Below, in pieces: positions 8,598 through 19,386 of a DNA stretch of 64,000 bases. The stretch's first letter is position 1. Each line of letters starts with the position of its first letter. The translations under genes and the position numbers were made by a program. Source of the DNA: Ancylobacter sonchi (GTDB lineage Bacteria; Pseudomonadota; Alphaproteobacteria; Rhizobiales; Xanthobacteraceae). The notes beneath the pieces were generated by a model. It saw only the letters and a list, made by a program, of their open reading frames with translations, was not told the DNA's origin and made no database searches. Where the stretch lies: the NCBI RefSeq assembly GCF_018390695.1, contig NZ_JAHBGF010000033.1, positions 1 to 64,000 on the forward strand. The letters are read 5' to 3'.

Positions 8598-8960
8598 ATG
8601 CCCGCGCTCACGTCGCTGTTCCCGCCCGCGCTGCTGCCGATCCTGCTGCTCACCGCCTCCAACATCTTCATGACCTTCGCCTGGTACGGTCATCTCAAAT
8701 ACAAGTCGGCGCCGCTGGTCATCGCGATACTGGCGAGCTGGGGCATCGCGCTGTTCGAGTATTGCCTGGCCGTGCCGGCCAACCGCTATGGCTCGGCCGT
8801 CTATGCCACCGCCGAGCTGAAGACCATGCAGGAGGTGATCACCCTGGTGGTGTTCGCCGGCTTCTCGGTGTTCTGGCTGAAGGAGCCGCTCGGCTGGAAC
8901 CACGCCATCGGCTTCGCCTTCATCGCGCTGGGGGCGTGGTTCATCTTCCAGAAATGGTAG
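8598..8960 (+). CDS. DMT family (DUF486) small membrane protein
   Basis: The 120-residue protein has four predicted transmembrane helices and the DUF486 features NIFMTFAWYGHLKY near the N-terminus, FEYCLAVPANRYG in the middle and FSVFWLKEPLGWNHAIGF towards the end. The family belongs to the drug/metabolite transporter superfamily and probably works as a dimer; its substrate is unknown. GAGAGG lies 4-5 bases before the ATG. The gene stands alone and converges on the sugar dehydrogenase gene. Confidence 0.9.
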   Translation: MPALTSLFPPALLPILLLTASNIFMTFAWYGHLKYKSAPLVIAILASWGIALFEYCLAVPANRYGSAVYATAELKTMQEVITLVVFAGFSVFWLKEPLGWNHAIGFAFIALGAWFIFQKW

Positions 8961-8982
8961 GCGCGGGGCTCACCCCCCCGGC

Positions 8983-10149
8983 TCACTCCCCCGGCGCGAG
9001 GCGCAGGAGCCGGCCGGCGCCGGGATCGTCGGTGAGCAGCCACAGCGCCCCGTCCGGCCCCTGCCGCACGTCGCGGATGCGCTCGCCGAGCTCGGTCAGC
9101 AGCGCCTCCTCCTCGACCACGCGCTGGCGCGAGGGATCGAGCTTCAGCCGCACCAGCCGGGTGCCGGAGAGCCCGCCGGTGAACAAATCGCCCTTCCAGC
9201 GCGGGATGAGGTTGCCGGTGTAGAAGGCGAGCCCCGCTGGCGAGATCGACGGGTCCCAGTATTTCACCGGCTGCTCCATGCCCGACTTCGCGGTGCCTTC
9301 GCCGATGGTCGCGCCGGAATAGTCGCGCCCATAGGTGATCACCGGCCAGCCGTAATTCTTGCCGGCTTCGGGATGGTTCAGCTCGTCGCCGCCGCGCGCG
9401 CCGTGCTCGACCGTCCAGAGCTGCCCGGTCTGCGGATCGATGGCGGCGCCCTGCACGTTGCGGTGGCCGAAGCTCCAGATCTCCGGCCGCGCACTGGCCG
9501 TCTTGGCGAAGGGATTGTCCGCCGGCGCCGAGCCGTCGGGATTGATGCGCACGATCTTGCCGATATGGGTCGAGAGCTTCTGCACCTCGGAGCGCAGCGA
9601 ATAGCGGTCGCCGAGGGTGACGAACAGCGTGCCGTCGCGGCCGAAGGCGAGACGGGAGCCGTAATGGCTCGATCCGCCGGCCGAAGGCTGCTGGCGGAAG
9701 ATCACCTCGACATTCTCCAGCCGGGCACCGCCGCCATTCTCGGTAAGCTTGGCCCGGGCGACACTGGTGCCCGAGATGCCCTCGCGCGGTTCGGCATAGG
9801 AGAAATACACCAGCCGGCTGGTGTCGAAATCCGGCGCCACGGCGATGTCGAGCAGGCCGCCCTGGCCGCTGGCATAGACCGACGGCACGCCGGCGACCGG
9901 CGCGGAGACCGTGCCCGAGCGGCTGACGATCCGCAGCCGGCCGGGCCGCTCCGTCACCAGCATGCGCCCGTCGGGCAGGAAGGCGAGGCCCCAGGGGTTC
10001 TCGAAGCCGCCCGCCACCGTCTCGAGGGTCATCGGGCCGGCGGAAGTGCGGACGCTGACCGGTGCTGCGCCCTGCGACTGTGCCAGCGCCGGGATCGCGC
10101 ACAGGACGAGGGACAGCGAGAGGGCGGCGAGGCGGAAGGGGCGGATCAC
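8983..10149 (-). CDS. PQQ-dependent aldose sugar dehydrogenase (YliI/Asd family), periplasmic
   Basis: The 388-residue protein has a Sec signal peptide ([18 protein letters not shown]) and a six-bladed beta-propeller of the glucose/sorbosone dehydrogenase family: [23 protein letters not shown] at the start, [36 protein letters not shown], and [10 protein letters not shown]. Such soluble enzymes oxidise aldose sugars with PQQ and pass electrons to periplasmic acceptors. No PQQ synthesis genes lie in the window. Translation probably begins at GTG (10149), preceded by GGAGAG. The specific sugar cannot be inferred. Confidence 0.9.
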   Translation of the reverse strand: MIRPFRLAALSLSLVLCAIPALAQSQGAAPVSVRTSAGPMTLETVAGGFENPWGLAFLPDGRMLVTERPGRLRIVSRSGTVSAPVAGVPSVYASGQGGLLDIAVAPDFDTSRLVYFSYAEPREGISGTSVARAKLTENGGGARLENVEVIFRQQPSAGGSSHYGSRLAFGRDGTLFVTLGDRYSLRSEVQKLSTHIGKIVRINPDGSAPADNPFAKTASARPEIWSFGHRNVQGAAIDPQTGQLWTVEHGARGGDELNHPEAGKNYGWPVITYGRDYSGATIGEGTAKSGMEQPVKYWDPSISPAGLAFYTGNLIPRWKGDLFTGGLSGTRLVRLKLDPSRQRVVEEEALLTELGERIRDVRQGPDGALWLLTDDPGAGRLLRLAPGE

Positions 10150-10189
10150 GATGCTCTCCGGTTGGCGGCTCCGGTCGGCATTCCGGCAA

Positions 10190-10214
10190 GGAGCGACCTG
10201 CGGGGAGCGACCTG
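10190..10214. repeat. 11-bp direct repeat GGAGCGACCTG x2
   Basis: GGAGCGACCTG occurs at 10190-10200 and again at 10204-10214, a 14-bp period, in the upstream region of the sugar dehydrogenase gene. It could be a regulator site or a small slippage duplication. Confidence 0.5.
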
Positions 10215-10326
10215 ACGCATCGTTAGATCAGGCGGGGCGGGGCAGGCAACGGGGTTGGTGAGGTAGGTGGCCCGACGGCGCGTTCAAACCCGCGTCACCG
10301 GCCCCATGGGAAGATGGAAGGCGGGC

Positions 10327-10638
10327 TCAGCCCTGGCGGCGCCGATGCCGCGGCTCGACCGGCTGCAGCGTGTTGCGCAGCATGTAGCCGGACAGGCCGC
10401 ACAGTGCGACGAAGGCGGCGAGCAGCACCGCGCCGATGGTCAGCCGCCCGCTGGGATCGGCGCCGTCGATGGCGTTCATCTCCATGGCCGAGGCCGCCTG
10501 CAGGCCGAACATGCACAGCACCGCCACGATGGCGAGCGTCAGCGTGAGCACGACGCCGGCTTCCATCAGCGCCCGGCGAAAGCGGCGGACCGAGGTGTGC
10601 TTCACCTCGGCGGCAGCGACGACATCGTGGTGCGGCAT
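10327..10638 (-). CDS. Small two-helix membrane protein, unknown function
   Basis: The protein has about 103 residues, with a polar, histidine-containing N-terminus (MPHHDVVAAAEVKHTSVRRF), a first hydrophobic helix (VVLTLTLAIVAVLCMFGLQAA), a short periplasmic loop and a second helix (IGAVLLAAFVALCGLSGYML). The tail is basic and proline-rich. The start at 10638 is preferred over 10671 because GAGGA lies 7 bases upstream. I do not recognise a family. It follows the GST gene on the same strand after about 140 bases. Confidence 0.65.
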   Translation of the reverse strand: MPHHDVVAAAEVKHTSVRRFRRALMEAGVVLTLTLAIVAVLCMFGLQAASAMEMNAIDGADPSGRLTIGAVLLAAFVALCGLSGYMLRNTLQPVEPRHRRRQG

Positions 10639-10774
10639 GGCGAGATCCTCATCCGTCCGGCGCCGGAGCATTCCGTTCCGATGGGTGAGAGCTTCGATGC
10701 TGAACGCGGCTCGCCTTCGACGGTACTTGGGCGATGCCGCGCGATTTCGCGGCCATTTCGGGGCAAGAGGTTAA

Positions 10775-12760
<1,986 letters not shown>

Positions 12761-12849
12761 GGTAATAATATGGGGCGCGCCGGCACTCGCCGGCCGCCTT
12801 TAATGGTCCCATTTCCGGCGCAGAGGCGCTTGGTTCAAGGAGATCGATC

Positions 12850-13344
12850 ATGTTCCGCAAATATGTGACGCTCGGTGCCTTCGCGGCGACCCTCGTCGCC
12901 GGATTCGGCGGCGTCCTCGCGACGCCGGCCTCGGCCCAGCAGATCAACCGTGTGCAGGTCGGCACGCTGGAGTGCACCGGCTCCAAGTCGGTGAGCTTCA
13001 TCATCGGCTCGAAGCGCACGCTCGACTGCCGCTTCGTTACCCGCCGCGGCGCCCGCTATGCCTATGAGGGCACCATTCGCCGCTGGGGCCTCGATGTCGG
13101 CGTCACCGGCCGCAACGCGCTGGTCTGGGGCGTGTTCGCGCCCACTACCCGCATTGATTCCAGCGATCTCGCCGGCCGCTACACCGGCGTGTCCGGCAGT
13201 GTCGCGCTCGGTGTCGGCGTCGGCGGCAACGCGCTGCTCGGCGGCTCCAAGAACACCGTCGCGCTGCAGCCCTTCAGCGTCGAAGGCCAGACCGGCGTGA
13301 ACCTCGCGGTGGGCGTGGGCGACCTGACCCTGCGGGCGAACTGA
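12850..13344 (+). CDS. DUF992 domain-containing secreted protein
   Basis: The 164-residue protein has a signal peptide (MFRKYVTLGAFAATLVAGFG, cleavage near ASA-QQ) and a DUF992 domain: VQVGTLECTGSKSVSFIIGS with paired cysteines (TLEC and LDCRF), glycine-rich strands and the terminal VGVGDLTLRAN. DUF992 proteins are small exported proteins common in Rhizobiales with unknown function. AAGGAG precedes the ATG by 7 bases. A strong terminator follows, so the gene is monocistronic. Confidence 0.88.
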   Translation: MFRKYVTLGAFAATLVAGFGGVLATPASAQQINRVQVGTLECTGSKSVSFIIGSKRTLDCRFVTRRGARYAYEGTIRRWGLDVGVTGRNALVWGVFAPTTRIDSSDLAGRYTGVSGSVALGVGVGGNALLGGSKNTVALQPFSVEGQTGVNLAVGVGDLTLRAN

Positions 13345-13364
13345 CCGATCGGACAATTTCAGCG

Positions 13365-13398
13365 AACGGCCCGGCATCGGAAGGTGCCGGGCCGTTTT
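13365..13398 (+). terminator. Intrinsic terminator of the DUF992 gene
   Basis: A 12-bp stem AACGGCCCGGCA pairs with TGCCGGGCCGTT across an 8-base loop and is followed by TTTT. It lies 21 bases after the DUF992 stop. Confidence 0.85.
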
Positions 13399-13480
13399 GC
13401 GTTGGAGCGCCGCCGTTTCACGTTCGCACGCCGGCCGGGCGGGGCGGCTTTGCCCGCACGGGGAGTTGAACGTACGGGAT

Positions 13481-13509
13481 TGTAACGCTCGGTCGCTTTC
13501 GGACGTATC
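13481..13509 (+). promoter_or_regulatory. Candidate ECF-type promoter of msrP
   Basis: TGTAAC (13481-13486) and CGTATC (13504-13509) are separated by 17 bases and lie about 30 bases before the msrP start codon. This arrangement resembles GTAAC/CGTA-like promoters recognised by extracytoplasmic-function sigma factors; no good sigma-70 boxes are visible. No ECF gene lies nearby. Confidence 0.4.
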
Positions 13510-13538
13510 TTCTCGGTCACAGCCGATGGGAGATATCC

Positions 13539-14525
13539 ATGCTGATCCGCCGTCGTCCTTCCTGGGAATTGCCTGAGAGTGCCGCCACGCCCGAAGCCGT
13601 CTATCTGTCGCGCCGTCATCTGCTCGGCGCCGGGGCCGGGCTGGCGGCGACGCTGGGGCTCGGTCTGCCGGCCGTTGCCGCTCCCACGCCGGGCAATCCC
13701 GACCTCGATCCGACCAAGGATCTCTATCCGGCCAAGCGCAACGACGCCTTCACGCTGGATCGCCCGGTGACGCCCGAGGAGATCTCCGGCAACTACAATA
13801 ATTTCTACGAGTTCGGCTCCGACCGCCGCAACTACCAGGTGGCCGACATCGCCGAGCGCATGCCGCGCCGTCCCTGGACGGTGAAGATCGACGGCCTCGT
13901 CGAGAAGGAGCGCGAGGTCGGCATCGACGACATCATCCGCGCCATGCCGCTGGAGGAGCGCCTCTACCGCCACCGCTGCGTCGAGGCGTGGTCGATGGCG
14001 GTGCCATGGACCGGCTTCCCGGTGCGGGAGTTCATCGCCTACGCCAAGCCGCTGTCGGGGGCGAAGTACATCCGCATGGAGACCTTCCTGAACCCGGCGG
14101 TGGCGCCGGCGCAGAACCGCTTCATCTACCCCTGGCCCTATGTCGACGGCATCACCATGGTCGAGGGGATGAACGATCTCGCCTTCTTCGTCACCGGCGT
14201 CTACGGCAAGCCGGCGCCCAACCAGTACGGTGCCCCGCTGCGCCTCGCGCTGCCGTGGAAATACGGCTTCAAGTCGGTGAAGTCGATTGTGCGAATCTCC
14301 TTCGTCGCCGAGCGGCCGGTCGGGCTGTGGGAGCAGGTGCAGGGCCGCGAATACGGCTTCTGGGCCAATGTGAACCCGGAGGTTCCGCATCCGCGCTGGA
14401 GCCAGGCCAGCGAGCGCGACATCGGCACCGGCGAGCGGCGCCCGACGCTGATCTACAACGGCTATGGCGAGCAGGTCGCCGGCCTCTATGCCGGCATGGA
14501 CAAGACCGAGAAGCTGTTCATGTGA
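13539..14525 (+). CDS. msrP: Protein-methionine-sulfoxide reductase catalytic subunit MsrP (YedY), Tat-exported
   Basis: MsrP is the periplasmic molybdopterin enzyme that repairs oxidised methionines in envelope proteins. The 328-residue precursor has a Tat-type signal (SRRHLL at 24-29, then a hydrophobic AGAGLAATLGLGLPAVAA), the family block YNNFYEFG, and the molybdenum-ligand cysteine C147 in RHRCVEAWSM. The C-terminal NGYGEQVAGLYAGMDKTEKLFM is family-like. A GGGAG sequence precedes the ATG. The usual partner msrQ (membrane haem subunit) is not beside it; a cation antiporter gene follows instead, so electron delivery must come from elsewhere. Confidence 0.93.
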   Translation: MLIRRRPSWELPESAATPEAVYLSRRHLLGAGAGLAATLGLGLPAVAAPTPGNPDLDPTKDLYPAKRNDAFTLDRPVTPEEISGNYNNFYEFGSDRRNYQVADIAERMPRRPWTVKIDGLVEKEREVGIDDIIRAMPLEERLYRHRCVEAWSMAVPWTGFPVREFIAYAKPLSGAKYIRMETFLNPAVAPAQNRFIYPWPYVDGITMVEGMNDLAFFVTGVYGKPAPNQYGAPLRLALPWKYGFKSVKSIVRISFVAERPVGLWEQVQGREYGFWANVNPEVPHPRWSQASERDIGTGERRPTLIYNGYGEQVAGLYAGMDKTEKLFM

Positions 14526-14668
14526 CCGGGCCCGCCGGGCAAATCGTCGCCCGGCGGTTCGCGACGCTTGCCTCTCGCGGTCGGGGCGGTCACCTTGCGG
14601 GTCGCGGCGGGACTCGCTGCCGCGTCACCCGACACCCCATATGTCACGCGCAAGGGAGGCGCCGCGCA

Positions 14669-16321
14669 ATGCCGCATCAGGTGCCGCTGATCGCTACCGT
14701 CTGCCTGGCCTTCGTATTGGCGGCGATCCTCGGTTATCTCGCGACGCGGCTGCGGCTGTCGCCCATTGTCGGCTATCTGTTCGCCGGGCTGCTGGTGGGG
14801 CCCTATACGCCCGGCTTCGTCGCCGATACCGCGCTCGCCCCGCAACTCGCGGAGCTTGGCATCATCCTCCTGATGTTCGGCGTCGGCCTGCACTTCACCC
14901 CGCGCGACCTCCTGCGGGTCTGGAGCGTCGCGGTGCCCGGCGCGGTGGCGCAGATCGCCGTCGCCACCCTTGTGGGCCTCGGCCTTGCCTTGCTGTGGGG
15001 CTGGTCGGTGGCGGGCGGCCTCGTCTTCGGCCTGTCGCTGTCGGTCGCCTCGACCGTGGTGATGCTGCGCGCGCTGGAGGAGCAGCGGGCGGTTGAGACC
15101 GAGAACGGCCGTGTCGCCATAGGCTGGCTGGTGGTGGAAGACCTCGCCATGGTGCTGGTGCTGGTGCTGCTGCCGGTGCTGGCCGGGCTGGCGCGCGGGC
15201 AGCAGGCCGACCTGTCGGGCCTCGCCACCTCGATCGGCACCACGCTGGGGGCGGTGGCGCTGTTCGTGGCGCTCATGCTGGTCGTCGGGCGGCGGGTCAT
15301 TCCCGCCATGCTGGCGCTGGTGGCCCGCACCGGCTCGCGCGAATTGTTCACCCTGTCGGTGCTCGGCGTCGCGCTCGGCATCGCCTATGGCTCGGCGCTG
15401 CTGTTCGGCGTGTCCTTCGCGCTCGGCGCCTTCTTCGCCGGGCTGGTGCTGGCCGAATCCGATCTCAGCCATCGCGCCGCCGAGGGCTCGCTGCCGCTGC
15501 GCGACGCCTTTGCGGTGCTGTTCTTCGTCTCGGTCGGCATGCTGTTCGACCCGAGCATCCTCCTGCGCCGGCCGCTCGACGTGGCGGCGGTGCTGATCGT
15601 CATCCTGGCGGTCAAGGCGGCGGTGGCGATCGGGCTGGTGCGCTTGCTCGGCCGCTCGCACGCCATGGCGGCGGCCGTGGCGGCGAGCCTCGCCCAGATC
15701 GGCGAGTTCTCCTTCATCCTCATCGGGCTGGGCATCAATGAGGGGCTGGTGCCGACCGACGCCCGCGACCTCATCGTCGCCGGGGCGATGATCTCCATCG
15801 CGCTCAACCCGTTCGTCTTCAAGGCGGCCGAGCGCTGGGCGGCGCGCTACGCCGGCGAGGAACGAGCGACGGTGCCGGTGGCGGAGGAGAGCTACGGGCC
15901 TCACCAGCCGCATGGCGACGGGCCGGTCATCCTCGTCGGTCTCGGCCGCGTCGGCTCCGCCATCGCCGCCCAGCTCGCCGAGGCGAAGGTGCCGCTGGTG
16001 GTGGTCGATCAGGATCGGCTCAAGGTCGAGCGCTGGCGGCGCGGCGGCGGGCGCGGCGTCGTCGCCAGCGGCAGCCCGGCGGAAGTGCTGAGCGACGCCG
16101 GCATCGCCGGCGCACGCATGCTGATGGTCACCGTGCCGGACGAATTGCAGGGCGGGGCGCTGATCGAGGTGGCCCGCCGCCTGCGCCGCGACCTGTTCAT
16201 CGCCGCGCGCGCCCATAGCGAGGACGGGGTGGAGCACCTGCGTGGCCGCGGTGCCGACCTGGTTGTCTATGCCGAGCGCGAGATCGCCGGCCGCATGGTC
16301 GAGAACATCCTCGGGGTCTGA
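14669..16321 (+). CDS. KefB/YbaL-type monovalent cation:proton antiporter (CPA2) with TrkA-N domain
   Basis: The 550-residue protein has an N-terminal CPA2 membrane domain of about 12 helices (LSPIVGYLFAGLLVGPYTPGF, LAELGIILLMFGVGLHF, GSLPLRDAFAVLFFVSVGML) followed from about residue 415 by a TrkA-N nucleotide-binding domain (VILVGLGRVGSAIAAQL). Proteins of this build exchange K+ or Na+ for protons and are gated by nucleotides or thiol adducts. The start at 14669 is chosen because GGGAGG lies 9 bases upstream and the first helix follows directly. YbaL-like is a closer fit than glutathione-gated KefB/C, but the ion is not known. Confidence 0.9.
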   Translation: MPHQVPLIATVCLAFVLAAILGYLATRLRLSPIVGYLFAGLLVGPYTPGFVADTALAPQLAELGIILLMFGVGLHFTPRDLLRVWSVAVPGAVAQIAVATLVGLGLALLWGWSVAGGLVFGLSLSVASTVVMLRALEEQRAVETENGRVAIGWLVVEDLAMVLVLVLLPVLAGLARGQQADLSGLATSIGTTLGAVALFVALMLVVGRRVIPAMLALVARTGSRELFTLSVLGVALGIAYGSALLFGVSFALGAFFAGLVLAESDLSHRAAEGSLPLRDAFAVLFFVSVGMLFDPSILLRRPLDVAAVLIVILAVKAAVAIGLVRLLGRSHAMAAAVAASLAQIGEFSFILIGLGINEGLVPTDARDLIVAGAMISIALNPFVFKAAERWAARYAGEERATVPVAEESYGPHQPHGDGPVILVGLGRVGSAIAAQLAEAKVPLVVVDQDRLKVERWRRGGGRGVVASGSPAEVLSDAGIAGARMLMVTVPDELQGGALIEVARRLRRDLFIAARAHSEDGVEHLRGRGADLVVYAEREIAGRMVENILGV

Positions 16322-16701
16322 CGAGCGCCCCGTGCCGCTCACGTCGTGAAGAGCGGATGTACCGCGCCAGATCCGGAAAGAAAAAAGCCGGGCTCAAGAG
16401 AGCCCGGCGAGTTTCGCCGCAGAGCGGCGACCTTCCAGAGGGGAACAGCTGAAGCACTCAGTGCAACAGCGTCGAAACAACATATGACTGTTCATAAGGC
16501 ATTTGACAATGAATTATGCCCGCATGGCAGGCATGCGTTTTGCGAGCAGCGGCAATTATCTGTCGCAAAATCGCATTTATGTGACAATTTTATAATGAAA
16601 CGGATGGGATTTGCGTCGATTTCCGCAAATCTTTCGGCAAATAGCCGCGCGCCCACGCCATCTCGGGCGATGGCGTGGGTAAAAATTAGGCGATCAGGGG
16701 A
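16322..16701. other. AT-rich gene-free gap with a minus-strand terminator and hairpins
   Basis: No protein-coding gene is convincing in these 380 bases. The centre (about 16480-16640) is strikingly AT-rich for this genome and holds TATAAT on the plus strand (16591-16596). A perfect 11-bp inverted repeat, CCCACGCCATC with GATGGCGTGGG (16652-16679), lies just after the lysR stop without a T-tract on either side. A minus-strand terminator sits at 16377-16408. A small RNA is possible. Confidence 0.45.
16377..16408 (-). terminator. Intrinsic terminator reading on the minus strand
   Basis: A 9-bp perfect stem, GCCGGGCTC and GAGCCCGGC with a 4-base loop (16387-16408), is followed on the minus strand by TTTTTTCTTT. 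It lies about 300 bases downstream of the lysR stop, so it ends either a long lysR 3' UTR or a separate minus-strand transcript. Confidence 0.8.
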
Positions 16702-17622
16702 TCAGAAGTTCCAGCGCTGCGCCTTAGCGACCAGGAAGTCGCGGAAGACCTGGATGCGCGCCACGGAGCGCATTTCCTGCGGGTAGACGAAATAGGCTTC
16801 CAGCGTCGGCGTCGGCCGCTCGGGGAAGAGCTGCACCAGCGTCGCCGAATCCTCCAGCAGGTAGTCCGGCACGATGCCGATGCCGACGCCGCGTTCCACC
16901 GCGCGCTTCAGCCCGAGCACGTTGTTCACCGACAGCGAGGGTACGCGTCCTTCCTGCCCGTCTTCGAGGCCGGCCCGCTCCAGCCAGTTCAGCGGCTGGA
17001 AATAGGAGGGGATCGGGCCGCCCAGCAGGATGATGCGGTGCTTGTCGATCTCGTCCAGCGTGCGCGGATGGCCGTTGCGCTTGAGATATTCCGCCGAGGC
17101 GAAGGCGTGGAAATGCACGGTGAACAGCTTGCGCTGGATCAGGTCCGGCTGCACCGGCTGGCGCAGGCGGATGGCGACGTCGGCCTCGCGCATGGCGAGG
17201 TCGAGCTCGTCGTCGGTCAGGATCAGCGTGATGCGGATATCGGGATAGAGCTCGAGGAACTCGCCGATCCGCGCCGTCAGCCAGTGGGTGCCGAGACCCA
17301 TCGTGGTGGTGACGCGCAATTCGCCGTTCGGCTTCTCGCGGCTGTCGGTCAGCTTGGCCCGCGCGGCCTCCAGCTTCATGAACACTTCGTGCGCGGTGCG
17401 GTAGAGCAGGTCGCCCTGCTCGGTCAGGATCAGGCCGCGGGCATGGCGGTGGAACAGCGGGATGTTGAGTTCCTGCTCCAGCGCCGACACCTGCCGGCTC
17501 ACCGCCGATTGCGACAGCCCCAGTGCCTCGCCGGCATGGGTGAAGGACCCGGCCTCCGCTGCGACGTGGAAGACCTTGAGCTTGTCCCAGTCCATGTCGC
17601 GTGCCCGCGCCTTGCCGTCCAT
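16702..17622 (-). CDS. LysR-family transcriptional regulator downstream of trxB
   Basis: The 306-residue regulator has the LysR helix-turn-helix near the N-terminus (DWDKLKVFHVAAEAGSFTHA, LSQSAVSRQVSALEQELN, LFHRHARGLILTEQG) and an effector-binding domain with LRVTTTMGLGTHWL and the tail ARIQVFRDFLVAKAQRW. It starts 1 base after the trxB stop codon, with GGAG overlapping the end of trxB, so the two are translationally linked. ATG at 17637 is an upstream alternative that would overlap trxB. Its effector and targets are unknown; a link to thiol redox balance is only suggested by position. Confidence 0.9.
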   Translation of the reverse strand: MDGKARARDMDWDKLKVFHVAAEAGSFTHAGEALGLSQSAVSRQVSALEQELNIPLFHRHARGLILTEQGDLLYRTAHEVFMKLEAARAKLTDSREKPNGELRVTTTMGLGTHWLTARIGEFLELYPDIRITLILTDDELDLAMREADVAIRLRQPVQPDLIQRKLFTVHFHAFASAEYLKRNGHPRTLDEIDKHRIILLGGPIPSYFQPLNWLERAGLEDGQEGRVPSLSVNNVLGLKRAVERGVGIGIVPDYLLEDSATLVQLFPERPTPTLEAYFVYPQEMRSVARIQVFRDFLVAKAQRWNF

Positions 17623-17623
17623 G

Positions 17624-18625
17624 TCACTCCGCCGCATGTGCGAGGGGATGTCGGGCGGCGAGGAAACGCTCGGCTTCGAGCGCGGCCATGCAGCCCATGC
17701 CAGCGGCGGTTACCGCCTGTCGGAACGTGTCGTCGGCAACGTCGCCGGCGGCGAATACGCCTTCCACCGAGGTGGAGGTGGAGTAGGGGGCGGTCCACAC
17801 ATAGCCGCTCGGCTTCAGCTTCAGCTGGCCGGCGACCAGCTCGGTCGCCGGTGCGTGGCCGATGGCGATGAACACGCCGTCGGCCTTGTGTGCGCTGACG
17901 GCGCCGGTCTCGACATTCTTCAGCGTGACGCCGGTGACCCTTGTGGGCTCGTTCTCGCCCTTCACCTCATGCAGCACGGCGTTCCACACCACCTCGACCT
18001 TGGGGTGGGCGAACAGCCGGTCCTGCAGGATGCGCTCGGCGCGGAAATGGTCGCGGCGATGCACCACCGTCACCTTGGAGGCGAAGTTGGTGAGGAACAG
18101 AGCTTCCTCGACCGCGGTATTGCCGCCGCCGATCACGAACACTTCCTTGCCGCGATAGAAGAAGCCGTCGCAGGTAGCGCAAGCGGAGACGCCGAAGCCA
18201 CGATAGGCCTGCTCGGAGGGCAGGTCGAGCCAGCGCGCCTGGGCGCCGGTGGAGAGAATCACCGTCTCGGCGATCCACACCTGCCCCGCATCGGTCTCCA
18301 GTCGGAACGGACGGGAGGAGAAGTCGGCCTTGGTGACGATGTCGCTGACGATGCGCGTGCCCATGTGCTCGGCCTGCGCCTGCATCTGCTCCATCAGCCA
18401 CGGTCCCTGGATCGGGTCCTTGAAGCCGGGATAATTCTCGACATCGGTGGTGATGGTCAGCTGCCCGCCGGGCTGGATGCCCTGGAACAGCACCGGCTCC
18501 AGCATGGCGCGCGCGGCGTAGATGGCGGCGGTGTAGCCGGCAGGGCCGGAGCCGATGATCGCAACCTTGATGTGGTTGGGGGCCGGCGACATGGAATGCA
18601 CTCGCGAAATCTCGTGGGGCGGCAC
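17624..18625 (-). CDS. trxB: Thioredoxin reductase
   Basis: TrxB reduces thioredoxin with NADPH through FAD and a redox-active disulphide. The roughly 333-residue flavoprotein has the FAD-binding IIGSGPAGYTAAIYAARA, the redox motif CATC (C149, C152 from the GTG start), the NADPH-binding VIGGGNTAVEEALFL and VHRRDHFRA, and the C-terminal FAD contact GVFAAGDVADDTFRQA. GTG at 18625 has GGAG six bases upstream; ATG at 18592 (MSPAPNHIK) is an alternative start. lysR follows immediately in an operon. Confidence 0.94.
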   Translation of the reverse strand: MPPHEISRVHSMSPAPNHIKVAIIGSGPAGYTAAIYAARAMLEPVLFQGIQPGGQLTITTDVENYPGFKDPIQGPWLMEQMQAQAEHMGTRIVSDIVTKADFSSRPFRLETDAGQVWIAETVILSTGAQARWLDLPSEQAYRGFGVSACATCDGFFYRGKEVFVIGGGNTAVEEALFLTNFASKVTVVHRRDHFRAERILQDRLFAHPKVEVVWNAVLHEVKGENEPTRVTGVTLKNVETGAVSAHKADGVFIAIGHAPATELVAGQLKLKPSGYVWTAPYSTSTSVEGVFAAGDVADDTFRQAVTAAGMGCMAALEAERFLAARHPLAHAAE

Positions 18626-18909
18626 CGGCCGCTCCTTCAGCAGGGCTGCATCTGGCCGCTGGCATCGTCGCTTGCAAGGGGGGAGCGATAAGAGAGGTCG
18701 CTAGCAAGAGGCGGGCCGGTCGGCTGGCTACAGCCATGCGAAAATGTAGGGGCTGGGGCGCTGCTCTGCAAGCGGCTCGTGGCTTATCCGAAAGTTGTCC
18801 CAAGGCAAGATTGCGCGGGCTCCCGCGAAAGATTATTGCGCTGGTCGGCCGCTCCTCTATGGTGCGCGCCGGGTGCGGCGCCTTTCGCCGTCCCATTGGG
18901 GAGAGCCGC

Positions 18910-19386
18910 GTGGCGCGCCGTATCGACACGATCGACTGGAACATCCTGCGTGAGCTCCAGGGGGACGGCCGCATCACCAATGTCGAGCTTTCCCAAAGGG
19001 TCGGCATCTCCGCGCCGCCCTGCCTGCGCCGGGTGCGGGCGCTGGAGGAGGAAGGCATCATCAGGGGCTATCGCGCCCTGCTCGACGAGAAGTCGCTCGG
19101 CTTCGATCTGATGGCCTTCGCCATGGTGCATCTGGTGAGCCAGGCCGAGGCGGACCTCACCGCCTTCGCCGAGCAGGTGGAGCGCTGGCCGCTGGTGCGC
19201 TCCTGCTGGATGCTGTCCGGCGAGACCGACTTCATCCTGCTCTGCGTCGCACCCGATCTGCGCTCGTTCCAGAACTTCGTGCTGGAGCTGACCAGCGCCC
19301 CCAATGTCAGCAAGGTGAAGACCGCTCTGACCCTCAAGCAGGCCAAGGACTCCGCCATCGTACCGATGGACGGGCAGGGGACATGA
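18910..19386 (+). CDS. Lrp/AsnC-family transcriptional regulator
   Basis: The 158-residue protein has the Lrp/AsnC helix-turn-helix (IDTIDWNILRELQGDGRITN, VELSQRVGISAPPCLRRVRAL) and a C-terminal RAM ligand-binding domain (MAFAMVHLVSQAEADL, SGETDFILLCVAPDL). These regulators respond to amino acids and form octamers. GTG at 18910 is chosen because GGGGAGAG lies just upstream. The stop overlaps the next glycosyltransferase start by 4 bases (ATGA), so it is translationally coupled to the cluster, an unusual partner for an Lrp protein. It is divergent from trxB, and I cannot tell its ligand. Confidence 0.88.
   Translation: MARRIDTIDWNILRELQGDGRITNVELSQRVGISAPPCLRRVRALEEEGIIRGYRALLDEKSLGFDLMAFAMVHLVSQAEADLTAFAEQVERWPLVRSCWMLSGETDFILLCVAPDLRSFQNFVLELTSAPNVSKVKTALTLKQAKDSAIVPMDGQGT

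Noticed and set aside
14486-16342. A 618-codon minus-strand frame across the antiporter gene
   Set aside because: Same reason: shadow of the plus-strand antiporter, rich in repeated His/Gln/Arg.
16652-16679. The 11-bp hairpin after lysR as its terminator
   Set aside because: It lacks a T-tract on the 3' side in either direction; recorded only as a structure in the gap.
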